Position numbers and translations under genes: made by a program. Of a DNA stretch of 64,000 bases, positions 1 through 8,636 are shown piece after piece (positions within the stretch are counted from its first letter, which is position 1; every line of letters begins with the position of its first letter). Source of the DNA: an uncultured Acidobacteriota bacterium. Its GTDB lineage: Bacteria; Acidobacteriota; Terriglobia; Bryobacterales; Bryobacteraceae. The notes under the pieces were generated by a model, which saw only the letters and a program-made list of their open reading frames with translations, had not been told where the DNA came from and ran no database searches. The stretch lies in assembly GCA_902826685.1 (NCBI GenBank), contig CADEFT010000005.1, positions 124,001 through 188,000 on the forward strand, in the 5' to 3' direction.

Positions 1-2
1 AC

Positions 3-809
3 ACGATCGGAGTCTACAACAGCCTGGGCGACGTACAGGCAGCCTCCGACGATCCGAATCTGGGTGATCGCGCCCATGCGCTCGAGAATTATCAGACCGC
101 GCTTGCCATGGCCCAACGGCTTGCCGCGAGCGAGCCTGAGAATGTGAACGCACGCAGGTACGTCGCCGCCTGCAATCAGCGCATGGGTATGTATTGGGCC
201 GAGGAGAATCCTTCGCTGGCGCTGAGGTACTTTCAGGCGGCCCTGAAGATCGCGGAGGCCCTCAGTGCCGCCGACCCGCTTAACGCGGAGTACCGTTATC
301 ACGCCTCCAGGGCATACATGGGCCTGGGCGATGCCCTCCACAACCTCGGCAGGCATGATGACGCCGCCGAAAACCTCCGCCGCTCGGTCGAGATTCAAAA
401 GGCTATCGCCGCGGTCTCGCCCGAGCGCATCTGGAATCTCCGGGTCCTGAGCCGGACCCATGCAATACTGGGCCGCGCGCTGCTGGGAGCTGGGGATCCC
501 GATCGGGCCCTGAGTGTGCTGAACGATGGGTTGGCGATCGCCGATCGGATGCTGCAACGGGCGCCATCGAGTCTCTCCCATCAACTCGACCGCGCCGATT
601 TGCTGGAGGCGCTTGGCGGACACTACGCGGCGCTTGCCCGAAAGCCCGGTCTCGAGTCGGCGCGCCGGGCTATTTGGCAGGCTGACGCGCGAGCCTACTA
701 TCAGAGAAGCTCCGCGATCTGGAAGTACTGGAACGCACGCAAGCTCGCGGCGCCCTACGCGAAGCGCCGCCTGAACCGAGTGGATAGTGCGTTGAGGCTC
801 TTGCCATGA
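3..809 (+). CDS. C-terminal part of a TPR-containing protein, probably a Ser/Thr kinase (5' end outside window)
   Basis: The reading frame is open from the first base, so the gene begins upstream of the window. Only helical, TPR-like sequence is visible. The opening residues (NSLGDVQ then DDPNLGDRAHALENYQTALAMAQRLAASEP) align by eye with the C-terminal third of the next gene's product (GNPDNLNLGDRPQAILHARAAIRIGERLAATDP), and both end in a similar W-x-ARKLAAPYA / LKARNVAEPYA block. By this similarity it is inferred to be the tail of a paralogous kinase; the catalytic domain is not seen. The stop overlaps the next ATG by four bases (ATGA), indicating translational coupling. Confidence 0.8.
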   Translation, partial: TIGVYNSLGDVQAASDDPNLGDRAHALENYQTALAMAQRLAASEPENVNARRYVAACNQRMGMYWAEENPSLALRYFQAALKIAEALSAADPLNAEYRYHASRAYMGLGDALHNLGRHDDAAENLRRSVEIQKAIAAVSPERIWNLRVLSRTHAILGRALLGAGDPDRALSVLNDGLAIADRMLQRAPSSLSHQLDRADLLEALGGHYAALARKPGLESARRAIWQADARAYYQRSSAIWKYWNARKLAAPYAKRRLNRVDSALRLLP

Positions 810-3559
810 CGGGCGAGCGGTGGCACCAAGTTGAGGAACTCTTTGCGGCAGCGCTCGAACATCCGCTACCGGAGCGAGAACGATTTCTGGATCAGTTCTG
901 TGGCGAAGATAGGGATCTGAAGCGGGAGGTGGTCTCCCTGCTGGCGTGCGATGCTCCCGATGAACGCCTGCTGGAGATTCCCCCGTTCCTTTCCGCGGAC
1001 GGTTCGAACGATCGCGAAGCCGCCGTGATCGGCCGCAGAATCGGGCCGTATCGAGTCAGAAGTCTGATTGGCCGGGGCGGTATGGGCGCTGTGTATCTCG
1101 CAGTCCGCGACGACGACCAGTACCAGAAGCAAGTGGCGATCAAGTTGTTGAACCGCGGCATGGACACCGGCTACATGCTGAGCCGTTTCCGGCAGGAACG
1201 ACAAATTCTGGCGAATCTGGAGCACCCATTCATCGCGCGGCTGTTGGATGGCGGCGCGACCGAGGAAGGCCTGCCGTACTTCGTGATGGAGTACGTCGAG
1301 GGGGTACCGATCACGGACTTCTGCGCGCGCGGCGGGCTGTCACTCCACGAGCGGCTGCGCCTGTTCCGGCTTGTGTGCGAGGCAGTGCAATACGCACACC
1401 AGCACCTGGTAGTCCACCGCGATATCAAACCCGGCAATATTCTCACAACGAAGGAGGGCGTGCCCAAGCTCCTTGATTTCGGAATAGCCAAAGTGCTGGA
1501 GCCGGGAGCGTCACCGGCCGCCGCGCTGACCAGGAGCGAACTTCGGATGTTCACTCCGGACTACGCCAGCCCGGAGCAGGTCAGGGGGCTGCCGGTCAGC
1601 ACCGCCACGGACATCTACTCGCTGGGTGCGGTGCTATACGAGTTGCTCACTGGTCAGCGGCCGCACCGGTTTCATTCTGAGGCCCCGGCAGACTTGGATC
1701 ATGCCATCTGCGAAGTCGAGCCGGTCAAACCGAGCATGGCGGGCGGTAGTGAGCTGAGCTCTCAACTCTCAGGGGACTTGGACAATATCGTTCTTGCCGC
1801 CATGAGGAAAGAGCCTCAGCGGCGATATGCATCCGCCGCTGAGCTGTCGGAAGATGTGCGGAGGCACATCGAATGTCTTCCCGTTCTCGCGCGAGAGGAT
1901 CGCTGGAGTTACCGCCTCTGGAAATTTGTCCGGCGCAACCGGATGGCGGTCATCGCGGCGATGTTGATCTCGGCGAGCCTGGTCGGCGTGACCGTGGTGG
2001 CCCTGTTGCAGGCCGGGAGAGCCGAGCGGCGATTCGAGTTGGCGAGGCAACTGGCCAACGCCGTCGTGGCCGATATCGAGGGTCCGCTGGAGCAACTCCC
2101 AGGTTCTACAGCGACTCGAGCGCAAATGATCCAGACCGTGCTTCGGTATTTGGATGGCCTTGCTCGTGAACCCGGAAAAGATCCTGCGTTCGAACTGGAA
2201 ATGGCGGACACCTATCGCCAGATCGCCGATGTGGAAGGCAATCCCTACCGCCCGAACCTCGGCCGGAGTGCCGCGGCGCTCGAACACTTGCAGAAAGCAA
2301 TGGCCATCTATGAGCGGTTGGCTGCCCCGGCCGGGACTGAAGCCCGTGCCTTGGCTGGGTTGATTGCCACGAGTGTTGCGGCTAGCGACATCGAAGCGAG
2401 ATCAGGAAACATCGCCGCCGCGGAAACCCGCCTGGAGAAAGCGTCGGCAATCGCCCATAGGAATCGCGCGAGGCTGGTACCCCAGACTGAGGTCTTGCTA
2501 CATACCCGGCTGGGAGACGCAAAGCTGCGTACAGGCGACGTTCACAGCGCCCTCGCGATCTACCGGCGCGCCGTGGACGTGGCGGTCCGGTGGGCTGGTT
2601 CGGACCGAGGCATGGAGGCGCGGAACGCCCCATTCGTGTCTTATGTGAGGCTTGGCCTGGCCGAACTCGATTCCGGCGACCTATACGGTGCGCTGCGGAG
2701 TTTTGAGGAGTCGCTACGTTGGGCGGAAGCGGTTAGCCGGCAATCTGCCGCCACTGCGTATGAGCACGCAACCGTCGCAGGTGCGCACCGTCTTTTGGCC
2801 AATGTATTGGGTAACCCTGACAACCTCAATCTCGGCGACAGGCCACAGGCGATACTCCACGCCCGCGCTGCCATCCGGATTGGCGAACGCCTCGCCGCTA
2901 CAGACCCGCGGGACGTTCGCATAAGGGAAGGGTTGGCCACGGCCTACCGAAGTATGGGTGTGATCCTTCTTGAGGAGAATCCGGAGGAGGCTCTTATGTC
3001 TCTCCAAAAGGCTGGCGCCATTTCGCAGCATCTGAACGCGGGCCAGCCAGCCAGCGCCAAGTTGCGCCACGACGCCGCGGTCGACCAGATGTTGACGGGA
3101 GAGTGCTTGCATCGACTTCACCGGGACCGGGAGGCAATTCAGAGACTCGAGGCAGCACTCGATGTGGCGAAATCCCTGACCGCCACTTCGAGGCTGGACC
3201 AGATTCCACCGGCTTCGCTGGTTGCCCGCTTGCACCGGGATATCGGCGGCATCCTGGTCGAAAGGGGCGACCACGATGAGGCGTACTCAAATTACAGCAA
3301 AGCAGTGGCGTTGTCCGAAGAAGCTGCGCAGCGTAATCCTTCCAGTATGAAGCTGAGCCGCGAGTACGCGGATTCGCTCGAGTCGATGGGAAGGTACTAC
3401 GCCACTGTCGCCGCGCATAAGCCCAATCTCACGCAGCAGAGCCGCGCCTGGTTCCAGAAGAGCCTCGATATCTGGCGTAGCTTGAAGGCTCGCAACGTGG
3501 CGGAACCGTACGCTACAACCCGCCAGCTTCAGGTTGCCGCACTCATCGCCAAGCCGTGA
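806..3559 (+). CDS. Membrane-anchored Ser/Thr protein kinase with C-terminal TPR repeats
   Basis: A 917-residue Hanks-type kinase that phosphorylates Ser/Thr on unknown targets. Residues 1-80 are the N-terminal extension common in acidobacterial kinases. The catalytic domain spans about 80-370: glycine loop GRGGMGAVY near 89, VAIK lysine near 112, HRDIKPGN near 205, DFG near 226 and the activation-segment end DYASPEQ. All catalytic residues are present, so it should be active. One hydrophobic segment at about 380-400 (MAVIAAMLISASLVGVTVVA) anchors it in the inner membrane. The remaining 500 residues are TPR-like helical repeats, predicted periplasmic. It is coupled by ATGA to the preceding paralogue. 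Kinases of this type are often encoded beside ECF sigma factors; none is visible here, but the left edge is cut. Confidence 0.93.
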   Translation: MTGERWHQVEELFAAALEHPLPERERFLDQFCGEDRDLKREVVSLLACDAPDERLLEIPPFLSADGSNDREAAVIGRRIGPYRVRSLIGRGGMGAVYLAVRDDDQYQKQVAIKLLNRGMDTGYMLSRFRQERQILANLEHPFIARLLDGGATEEGLPYFVMEYVEGVPITDFCARGGLSLHERLRLFRLVCEAVQYAHQHLVVHRDIKPGNILTTKEGVPKLLDFGIAKVLEPGASPAAALTRSELRMFTPDYASPEQVRGLPVSTATDIYSLGAVLYELLTGQRPHRFHSEAPADLDHAICEVEPVKPSMAGGSELSSQLSGDLDNIVLAAMRKEPQRRYASAAELSEDVRRHIECLPVLAREDRWSYRLWKFVRRNRMAVIAAMLISASLVGVTVVALLQAGRAERRFELARQLANAVVADIEGPLEQLPGSTATRAQMIQTVLRYLDGLAREPGKDPAFELEMADTYRQIADVEGNPYRPNLGRSAAALEHLQKAMAIYERLAAPAGTEARALAGLIATSVAASDIEARSGNIAAAETRLEKASAIAHRNRARLVPQTEVLLHTRLGDAKLRTGDVHSALAIYRRAVDVAVRWAGSDRGMEARNAPFVSYVRLGLAELDSGDLYGALRSFEESLRWAEAVSRQSAATAYEHATVAGAHRLLANVLGNPDNLNLGDRPQAILHARAAIRIGERLAATDPRDVRIREGLATAYRSMGVILLEENPEEALMSLQKAGAISQHLNAGQPASAKLRHDAAVDQMLTGECLHRLHRDREAIQRLEAALDVAKSLTATSRLDQIPPASLVARLHRDIGGILVERGDHDEAYSNYSKAVALSEEAAQRNPSSMKLSREYADSLESMGRYYATVAAHKPNLTQQSRAWFQKSLDIWRSLKARNVAEPYATTRQLQVAALIAKP

Positions 3560-3570
3560 CCGCTCTCCGG

Positions 3571-3605
3571 GATGATAGCTCTTCCCTCGATTCCGCGCAT
3601 TTACT
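3571..3605 (+). promoter_or_regulatory. Shared upstream element, copy 1
   Basis: GATGATAGCT, 11 bases, then TCCGCGCAT and a nearby ACTA. The same two blocks with the same 11-base spacer occur at 6080-6114. It ends about 6-11 bases before the ATG of the DinB-like gene, which has no Shine-Dalgarno sequence. If it is a promoter, the message would be nearly leaderless. The two-block form resembles an alternative-sigma promoter, but the sigma factor is unknown. Confidence 0.5.
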
Positions 3606-3610
3606 AGCGT

Positions 3611-4177
3611 ATGGAATTCGTGGGAGCCGGCTTCGATGCCGAAGAGTGGCGGAAAGCCGCAGCGGCAATTGAAGCGGACCTGACGAATCTGACCGCGGCG
3701 TTGACCGAGGCACAGTTTCACGCTCCGCCTCGTGACGGGGGATGGAGTGTGAGTTACTGCATCGAACATCTCCTCCTCGCGGGAACGGCCTTCCTTCCGG
3801 TCTGGGACGCTGCGTTAGAGCATTCCAGCGATCTCCGCCGGCCCAAGCGAATGGACCGGTTCGGCTGGTGGCGTAGATGGCTCCTGCGCCTGGTCCAGGA
3901 TCCCTCCCGGCTGAAACAGAAAGCCGATGACCGGTTAGTCCCGCGCACTCGCCGCTCGATCGGCGAGGCAGTTCGCCAGTTTCGCGCCCTCCACGAAGAG
4001 TTCGCCCGGCGCGTGGACCGCAGCCGCGACGTCGGCGTGCTGGCGATGAGGGTGCGATCTCCGTTCCGCCCATGGCTGCGCTATTCCTTGGGCTTTTCGT
4101 TTGATCTGGTGCTGGCCCATGAGCGCAGGCATCTTGGCCAGGCGTGGCTCGTTCGCCAGAAGGTGACGGGCCTGTAG
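3611..4177 (+). CDS. DinB-superfamily putative metal-dependent protein
   Basis: A 188-residue four-helix-bundle type protein. Three histidines sit where DinB-fold proteins bind a divalent metal: H53 in WSVSYCIEHLL and H170/H174 in LAHERRHLGQAW near the C-terminus. The last motif (H-E-R-R-H-x-x-Q) is typical of the DinB_2 group, which includes thiol transferases and many uncharacterised proteins; substrate cannot be assigned. No signal peptide, so cytoplasmic. It follows the kinase gene by about 50 bases on the same strand, and that gap carries the shared two-block element, so it may have its own promoter. Confidence 0.8.
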   Translation: MEFVGAGFDAEEWRKAAAAIEADLTNLTAALTEAQFHAPPRDGGWSVSYCIEHLLLAGTAFLPVWDAALEHSSDLRRPKRMDRFGWWRRWLLRLVQDPSRLKQKADDRLVPRTRRSIGEAVRQFRALHEEFARRVDRSRDVGVLAMRVRSPFRPWLRYSLGFSFDLVLAHERRHLGQAWLVRQKVTGL

Positions 4178-4236
4178 GCAAGTCATGAAACCGTATGACA
4201 CTTTATTCAAACAGCAACTCACCGCAGACTGGAATC

Positions 4237-4896
4237 GTGAAGACGACAAAGAGCCAATTACTCGCGCCGGTGTTCATCCTGCTCGCCGGAGTGCTGGCAG
4301 GTCAAACAGCAACGAAGCAGGCACTGCTGATGGCAATGAAAGCCAACGGCAAACAAATCACGGCCTACCAGTGGAAACAGAAGATCACCGTCGTTCGTAA
4401 AGGAAATCCTCTCGACCCGATGATCGAAGAACTCCGCTTCGATGCCACAGGGCAACTTCAGCGTACGACGCTCGCCAGACCCGAAGCGAAGAGGATGGGG
4501 CCCATTCGGGCCAGAAAGGCTGCCGATATCAGGGATGACATTCAGGAAGTCATGCAACTGGCCCGGCGCTACTCCAGTCCGCAACAGATTGGCCTGGCCA
4601 TTCAAGCGGGGGAAATCTGGGAAGGGCCGGGCGCCATTCGCCTCCAGGCGAGGTCCCTCGTGCTTCCCGCCGACGAAATGACCATGACGGTCGATCGCGC
4701 GACGTATTTGGCCAGGAGAATCGATTTCAAGACTCAACATGAAGGGAGTCCGGTGGCGATTGCGATTGACTACGCGCGGCTGCCACACGGCCCTGGCGTG
4801 ATGATGCGAATGACCGTTCAGATTCCGAAGGACGACATCGTCGTCAACGTAGAGTCCTACGACTTCGTGAAACTGGCCGTTCCAAACGTTCCGTAG
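4237..4896 (+). CDS. Exported protein of unknown function
   Basis: The open frame extends upstream to an ATG at 4195, but that version begins with polar residues. A GTG at 4237 gives a conventional signal peptide (MKTTKSQLLAPVFILLAGVLAGQ), so it is preferred. The mature part of about 195 residues has no motif I recognise. It is mixed alpha/beta in pattern with a C-terminal half rich in beta-type alternation (ATYLARRIDFKT, VMMRMTVQIP). It lies 25 bases before a DUF4136 gene and two genes before an RND efflux operon, so a periplasmic or outer-membrane-associated role is plausible but unproven. Confidence 0.7.
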   Translation: MKTTKSQLLAPVFILLAGVLAGQTATKQALLMAMKANGKQITAYQWKQKITVVRKGNPLDPMIEELRFDATGQLQRTTLARPEAKRMGPIRARKAADIRDDIQEVMQLARRYSSPQQIGLAIQAGEIWEGPGAIRLQARSLVLPADEMTMTVDRATYLARRIDFKTQHEGSPVAIAIDYARLPHGPGVMMRMTVQIPKDDIVVNVESYDFVKLAVPNVP

Positions 4897-4921
4897 CTCT
4901 TATTCACCAAAAGGAGAAACA

Positions 4922-5431
4922 ATGAAACTCAACGGTTTCACAGGATTCTTGTGTCTTTGCACTCTCGCAATGGCTCAGGACGTCAATTTCGATTACGACC
5001 GTTCGGCCAACTTCAACGCCTTCAAGACGTATCAGTGGGTCGATCTGACGGCAGCACGCGCGCCCAGCCAACTGATGGACCAGAACATCAAACGGGCCGT
5101 CGACGCACAACTCTCGATGAAAGGCATGCAGCGGGTTGAGACTGGCGGCGATGTGCACGTTGCCTATCAGGCAGCGGTTGACCAAGAAAAGCAGTTCGAG
5201 GCCTGGGGTGCCGGACCGCGCTATTACGGCGCTCGCCGCGTTACAAGTTCGACGATCGAGGTCGGCAAGTTGGTCGTGGACTTTTACGACCCAGCCAAGA
5301 AGCAACTGGTGTGGCGCGGCTCCATGTCGAAGACCCTCGACATCAAGAAAGACCCCGAGAAAAACTTCCAGAACCTTCAAAAGGCGGTCGCGAAGCTGTT
5401 CAAGAACTACCCGCCCGCAAGTGGGAAATAG
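4922..5431 (+). CDS. DUF4136 family exported protein
   Basis: A 169-residue protein with an N-terminal hydrophobic segment ending LAMAQ that looks like a cleavable signal; there is no lipobox cysteine. The body has the DUF4136 pattern: an early VNFDYDRSANFNAFKTYQWV block, a middle region with D-V-H-V-A-Y, then VDFYDPAKKQLVWRGSM and a helical C-terminus with KNFQNLQKAVAKLFKNYPP. Family members are envelope proteins of unknown function. A strong Shine-Dalgarno AAGGAG lies about 5 bases before the ATG. A 9-bp hairpin follows the gene. Confidence 0.87.
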   Translation: MKLNGFTGFLCLCTLAMAQDVNFDYDRSANFNAFKTYQWVDLTAARAPSQLMDQNIKRAVDAQLSMKGMQRVETGGDVHVAYQAAVDQEKQFEAWGAGPRYYGARRVTSSTIEVGKLVVDFYDPAKKQLVWRGSMSKTLDIKKDPEKNFQNLQKAVAKLFKNYPPASGK

Positions 5432-5457
5432 GCCCGACGCTGACCGGATTGCAGGGT

Positions 5458-5482
5458 GAACCGGAGGGCCGCTCTCCGGTTC
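5458..5482 (+). terminator. Hairpin after the DUF4136 gene
   Basis: A 9-bp stem (GAACCGGAG / CTCCGGTTC) with a 7-base loop lies 26 bases after the stop codon. There is no T-run, so it may be a weak or Rho-assisted terminator, or an mRNA-stabilising hairpin between two genes on the same strand. Confidence 0.5.
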
Positions 5483-5529
5483 CCGCCTGGCATCTAACCT
5501 TCGACTACCCCATGATCAGGAGAAATGCG

Positions 5530-6063
5530 ATGAGAATCAGTGCGGTGCTTTTGGCTGCCTTCACGGCTGGGCTGTTCCCGACGGGAGCGCTCGCCCAGCA
5601 GGTACCCGTCAAGTCAGACGGGTTGCCCGAGTTGATCGATCAAGAGATTCGGATGCTCCGTAAGGATCTGAAGTCCGCGAGGAAACAGATTGTCGCCAGC
5701 AACATGGTGCTTACCGACACCGAAGCGGAACAGTTCTGGCCGGTCTATACTCGGTTTGCCGACGAAGTCGCCAAACTCGGCGACTCGAAGCTACTGCTGA
5801 TCGGCGAATACATCCGGAACTACGGCGTCCTGACGAGCGCCCAGGCAGAACGCTACCTGAATGAGCGTGCGGCCGCTGAGATGGCTGCGATTCAGTTAAG
5901 GCTCAGGTACATCCCGATATTTCGCAAAGTGCTCTCGGCGAAAGCGACGGCTCTGTTCTTTCAGGTCGAGTGGCGGGTGAACCTCATGATCGAGTTACAA
6001 ATGGCCTCGGAGGTTCCGCTTATCGAAGCTCGCGTTTCGGTTCCGGCCAAGCAAGTGCAGTGA
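5530..6063 (+). CDS. Periplasmic CpxP/Spy-like protein
   Basis: The open frame runs further upstream, but the ATG at 5530 has a Shine-Dalgarno AGGAGA six bases away and opens a clean signal peptide (MRISAVLLAAFTAGLFPTGALAQQ). The mature protein of about 150 residues is almost wholly helical. It contains LTDTEAEQFWPVYTRFADE, the L-T-x-x-E-A-x-x-F-W-P-x-Y signature of small periplasmic LTXXQ/Spy-like chaperones and sensors. Its place directly before the TolC/MFP/RND operon suggests an envelope-stress or efflux accessory role; this is inference from motif and position. Confidence 0.7.
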   Translation: MRISAVLLAAFTAGLFPTGALAQQVPVKSDGLPELIDQEIRMLRKDLKSARKQIVASNMVLTDTEAEQFWPVYTRFADEVAKLGDSKLLLIGEYIRNYGVLTSAQAERYLNERAAAEMAAIQLRLRYIPIFRKVLSAKATALFFQVEWRVNLMIELQMASEVPLIEARVSVPAKQVQ

Positions 6064-6079
6064 AACCAAACTCACCGTA

Positions 6080-6114
6080 GATGATAGCTTCCAGCCGTCA
6101 TCCGCGCATCACTA
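6080..6114 (+). promoter_or_regulatory. Shared upstream element, copy 2 (efflux operon)
   Basis: Second copy of GATGATAGCT-N11-TCCGCGCAT, followed by ACTA. The 10-base and 9-base blocks and the spacer length equal those at 3571-3605, while the 11 spacer bases differ. It ends 26-31 bases before the efflux operon's first ATG, a normal promoter distance given the AGGAG Shine-Dalgarno between them. Confidence 0.55.
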
Positions 6115-6140
6115 TTTGAAAGTCTGACAGGAGATGGAGA

Positions 6141-7454
6141 ATGCGAATGCTGTTCGTCTCGTTTTGGGCAGCAGGGTTTCTGCCCGCCCAATCGGAATTG
6201 ACTCTCGACCGTGCCGTACGCCTCGCCTTGGACCACAACCGGTCCATCGAGCAGGCAAGTCTCAACTCCAGCGGCACGGCCGACGCCATCGCCGCCGCGA
6301 AGACCCAGCGTCTTCCGCAGTTCAAGTTCTCCACCACGAGCGGACTGCTTCTAACGCGTCCCACGATTACCTTCGAACGAGGCGCTTTTGGTGAATACCC
6401 GGGTATCGGACCAGTGCCTGGGAATACCACGGACATTTCCTCGGCGCGGAAGCCGACTGCGCTACTAAGCGGCGAGGTGGCGCTTCCGCTGACTCAACAG
6501 CGCAGAATCCGGCTCGGCATCCGTTCACTCGAGTTGAGCCAGAAGATCGGTGACCAGCAAGTCCGCCTCACCCGGCAGGAGGTAGTGAAGCAGGTCCGGA
6601 AGGCCTATTATTCCATCCTGCAAACGCAGAGTTCTCTCGATGCGGTCGAGCAGTCGCTCGCGCTGCTTCGCGAGCTCTCGGCCGAGACGACGCAATACGT
6701 GAAGGTAGGCACGGCATTGGATGGAGACCTGTTGAATGTGAAAGCAAGGTTGGCCCAGGCGGAGTACGACAAGGTCAGGCTCACCGGCCCACTCGCGACA
6801 CAGAAGGAACAGTTGAACTACCTGCTCGGGCGGCCGATCGAGACCGAGTTCCGAGCGACGGCGGCCGTCGAAGCAACCTGGGTCCCAGAGCTGCCGTCCG
6901 CCCGGGAACGTGCCGTGGCGGCCCGGCCCGAGGTGGAGCAAGCGCGCTTGAAGCTTCAACAGGCAGAAGTCGATCACCGCAAGAAAAAGACCGAGTTCCT
7001 TCCCGACGTCAGCCTGGCGGCCACGTACTATTCGGCGCTCAACATGTCCAGCAGCCTGCCTCGCAACATCGCCATCGTCGGCGCTCAGACAAGCTGGGAA
7101 CCGTTTGATTGGGGCCGCAAGCGAAACGAACTCGCCCAGAAGGATAAAGCCATTCAGGAAGCCGCGGTGGCGCTGAAGGACACCGAAGACAGAGTTCGCA
7201 TCGAGGTGGGCAGCGCGTACCGCAAGATGCAGGAAGCCAGAGTCATGGTTGCCGCGAGCCGCGCGAACCAGGAGAGTGCGCGAGAAGGCGTCCGCCTGGC
7301 GAGCGTTCGTTTACGTCTGAACGCCGCGCTGCTCAAGAGCGTGCTCGAAGCGCAGGCGGAACTGGCGTCGGCCGATGACCGCGCGAAGCAGGCAATGCTG
7401 GCCTACTGGTCGGCTCGAGCGGACCTGGAAAAGGCGATGGGAGAGGAACAATGA
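6141..7454 (+). CDS. TolC-family outer-membrane efflux channel
   Basis: A 437-residue outer-membrane factor. The N-terminus (RMLFVSFWAAGFLPAQ) is a signal peptide, followed by LTLDRAVRLALDHNRSIEQA, the usual start of an OEP/TolC repeat. Two long alpha-helical coiled-coil stretches are visible (about 110-200 and 315-430), with the repeat boundary near residue 225-250. It would form a trimeric channel across the outer membrane for the pump encoded next door. AGGAG sits 7 bases before the ATG. The stop codon overlaps the next start by ATGA, so the three efflux genes form one operon. Confidence 0.93.
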   Translation: MRMLFVSFWAAGFLPAQSELTLDRAVRLALDHNRSIEQASLNSSGTADAIAAAKTQRLPQFKFSTTSGLLLTRPTITFERGAFGEYPGIGPVPGNTTDISSARKPTALLSGEVALPLTQQRRIRLGIRSLELSQKIGDQQVRLTRQEVVKQVRKAYYSILQTQSSLDAVEQSLALLRELSAETTQYVKVGTALDGDLLNVKARLAQAEYDKVRLTGPLATQKEQLNYLLGRPIETEFRATAAVEATWVPELPSARERAVAARPEVEQARLKLQQAEVDHRKKKTEFLPDVSLAATYYSALNMSSSLPRNIAIVGAQTSWEPFDWGRKRNELAQKDKAIQEAAVALKDTEDRVRIEVGSAYRKMQEARVMVAASRANQESAREGVRLASVRLRLNAALLKSVLEAQAELASADDRAKQAMLAYWSARADLEKAMGEEQ

Positions 7455-8626
7455 AACCGACGATCCTGACCATTTGTCTCGCTGCGGCCTTCACCGCCTG
7501 CGAGAAACATCAAGCGCCGTCCGAACCGCAGCCAAAGGCCGTCCGGACAGTGACCGCTGAACTGACGGCCGGCTCAACCGTAGTGCGCTACTCCGGCATC
7601 GTCTCACCGGACACGCAGGTTGATTTGATGTTCCGGGTTGCGGGATTTGTCGAACAAGTCGGCTCCGCCGGCGGCCGCGAACTGCAAGCGGGCGATTTCG
7701 TCAACGCCGGAACGGTGCTGGCCCGTCTGAGGCCGACCGAATATCAGACGCGAGTGAGCTACGCGCAAGCCGTCGCGGCTGATGCAGCGGCGTCGCTCGA
7801 GGCGTTGAAGGCGCAGTTGAGCGAAGCGCACGCTTCCCTTGTGCAAGCCGAAAGAGACTTCGAGCGTGCCACGAGCCTGCTTGCGGAAAAGGCCATGACC
7901 AAGGCGGACTTCGATGCCGTGGAAGCTCGACGGAACGGGGCCTCGGCCCGCCGCGATGCCATCACCGCGCAACTCACGGCTCAACAGGCCAGGATCGAGG
8001 GGGCCGCCGCGCAACAGAAGGAAGCCGGTGTGTCGTTGGGCGACACGGCGCTTGTCGCGCCGTTCCCTGGTGTGTTGATCGCCAAGAAGATTGCCCGTGG
8101 ATCGCTCGTGGGCGCGGGTACACCGGCGTTCGTGATCGCCGACACACGGGTTGCCAAGGTAACTTTCGGCGTCCCCGACCTCGCGCTGGCCTCCTTTAGA
8201 GCCGGCGAGACACTGATCGTGAACACCGAGTCGATGCCTGACCATGAGTTCCGCGGCCGAGTGTCCTCCATCGGCGCGTCCGCCGATCCGTCCAGCCGCT
8301 CCTTTCCGGTGGAGGTATCTATCCCGAACGCCGCGCAGGCACTCAAGGTGGGCATGGTCGCAACGGTAGTGGTTGCCGCTGTTCCCGATGCGTCTAAGGC
8401 ACCGGCGATTCCGCTGGCGGCGGTAGTCAAGTCTCCCTCTGGATACGGCGTCTACACGGTTTCGAGCAACAACGGCGGTGATCGGGTCCGGTTGCAGCCA
8501 GTGACTCTCGGTCCGGTCAGAGGGAACGCGGTTGTGATCACTGCCGGACTCAACCACGGCCAGCGCGTGGTCGCCACCGGGGGCCTTCAACTGGCCGATG
8601 GCGAGCGGGTGAAGCAGATCCCCTAG
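7451..8626 (+). CDS. RND efflux periplasmic adaptor (membrane fusion protein)
   Basis: A 391-residue HlyD/AcrA-type adaptor. The N-terminus ends in FTAC (C17), a slightly atypical lipobox, so it is probably lipid-anchored. Order of parts: beta-barrel/lipoyl half (YSGIVSPDTQVDLMFRVAGFV), coiled-coil hairpin at about 100-190 rich in Ala/Glu/Arg, second lipoyl half with LGDTALVAPFPGVL, then a beta-barrel and membrane-proximal domain ending in GLQLADGERVKQIP. It bridges the inner-membrane transporter and the TolC-type channel. It overlaps the channel gene by 4 bases and precedes the transporter by 10 bases. Confidence 0.94.
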   Translation: MKPTILTICLAAAFTACEKHQAPSEPQPKAVRTVTAELTAGSTVVRYSGIVSPDTQVDLMFRVAGFVEQVGSAGGRELQAGDFVNAGTVLARLRPTEYQTRVSYAQAVAADAAASLEALKAQLSEAHASLVQAERDFERATSLLAEKAMTKADFDAVEARRNGASARRDAITAQLTAQQARIEGAAAQQKEAGVSLGDTALVAPFPGVLIAKKIARGSLVGAGTPAFVIADTRVAKVTFGVPDLALASFRAGETLIVNTESMPDHEFRGRVSSIGASADPSSRSFPVEVSIPNAAQALKVGMVATVVVAAVPDASKAPAIPLAAVVKSPSGYGVYTVSSNNGGDRVRLQPVTLGPVRGNAVVITAGLNHGQRVVATGGLQLADGERVKQIP

Positions 8627-8636
8627 GAGCAGAACA

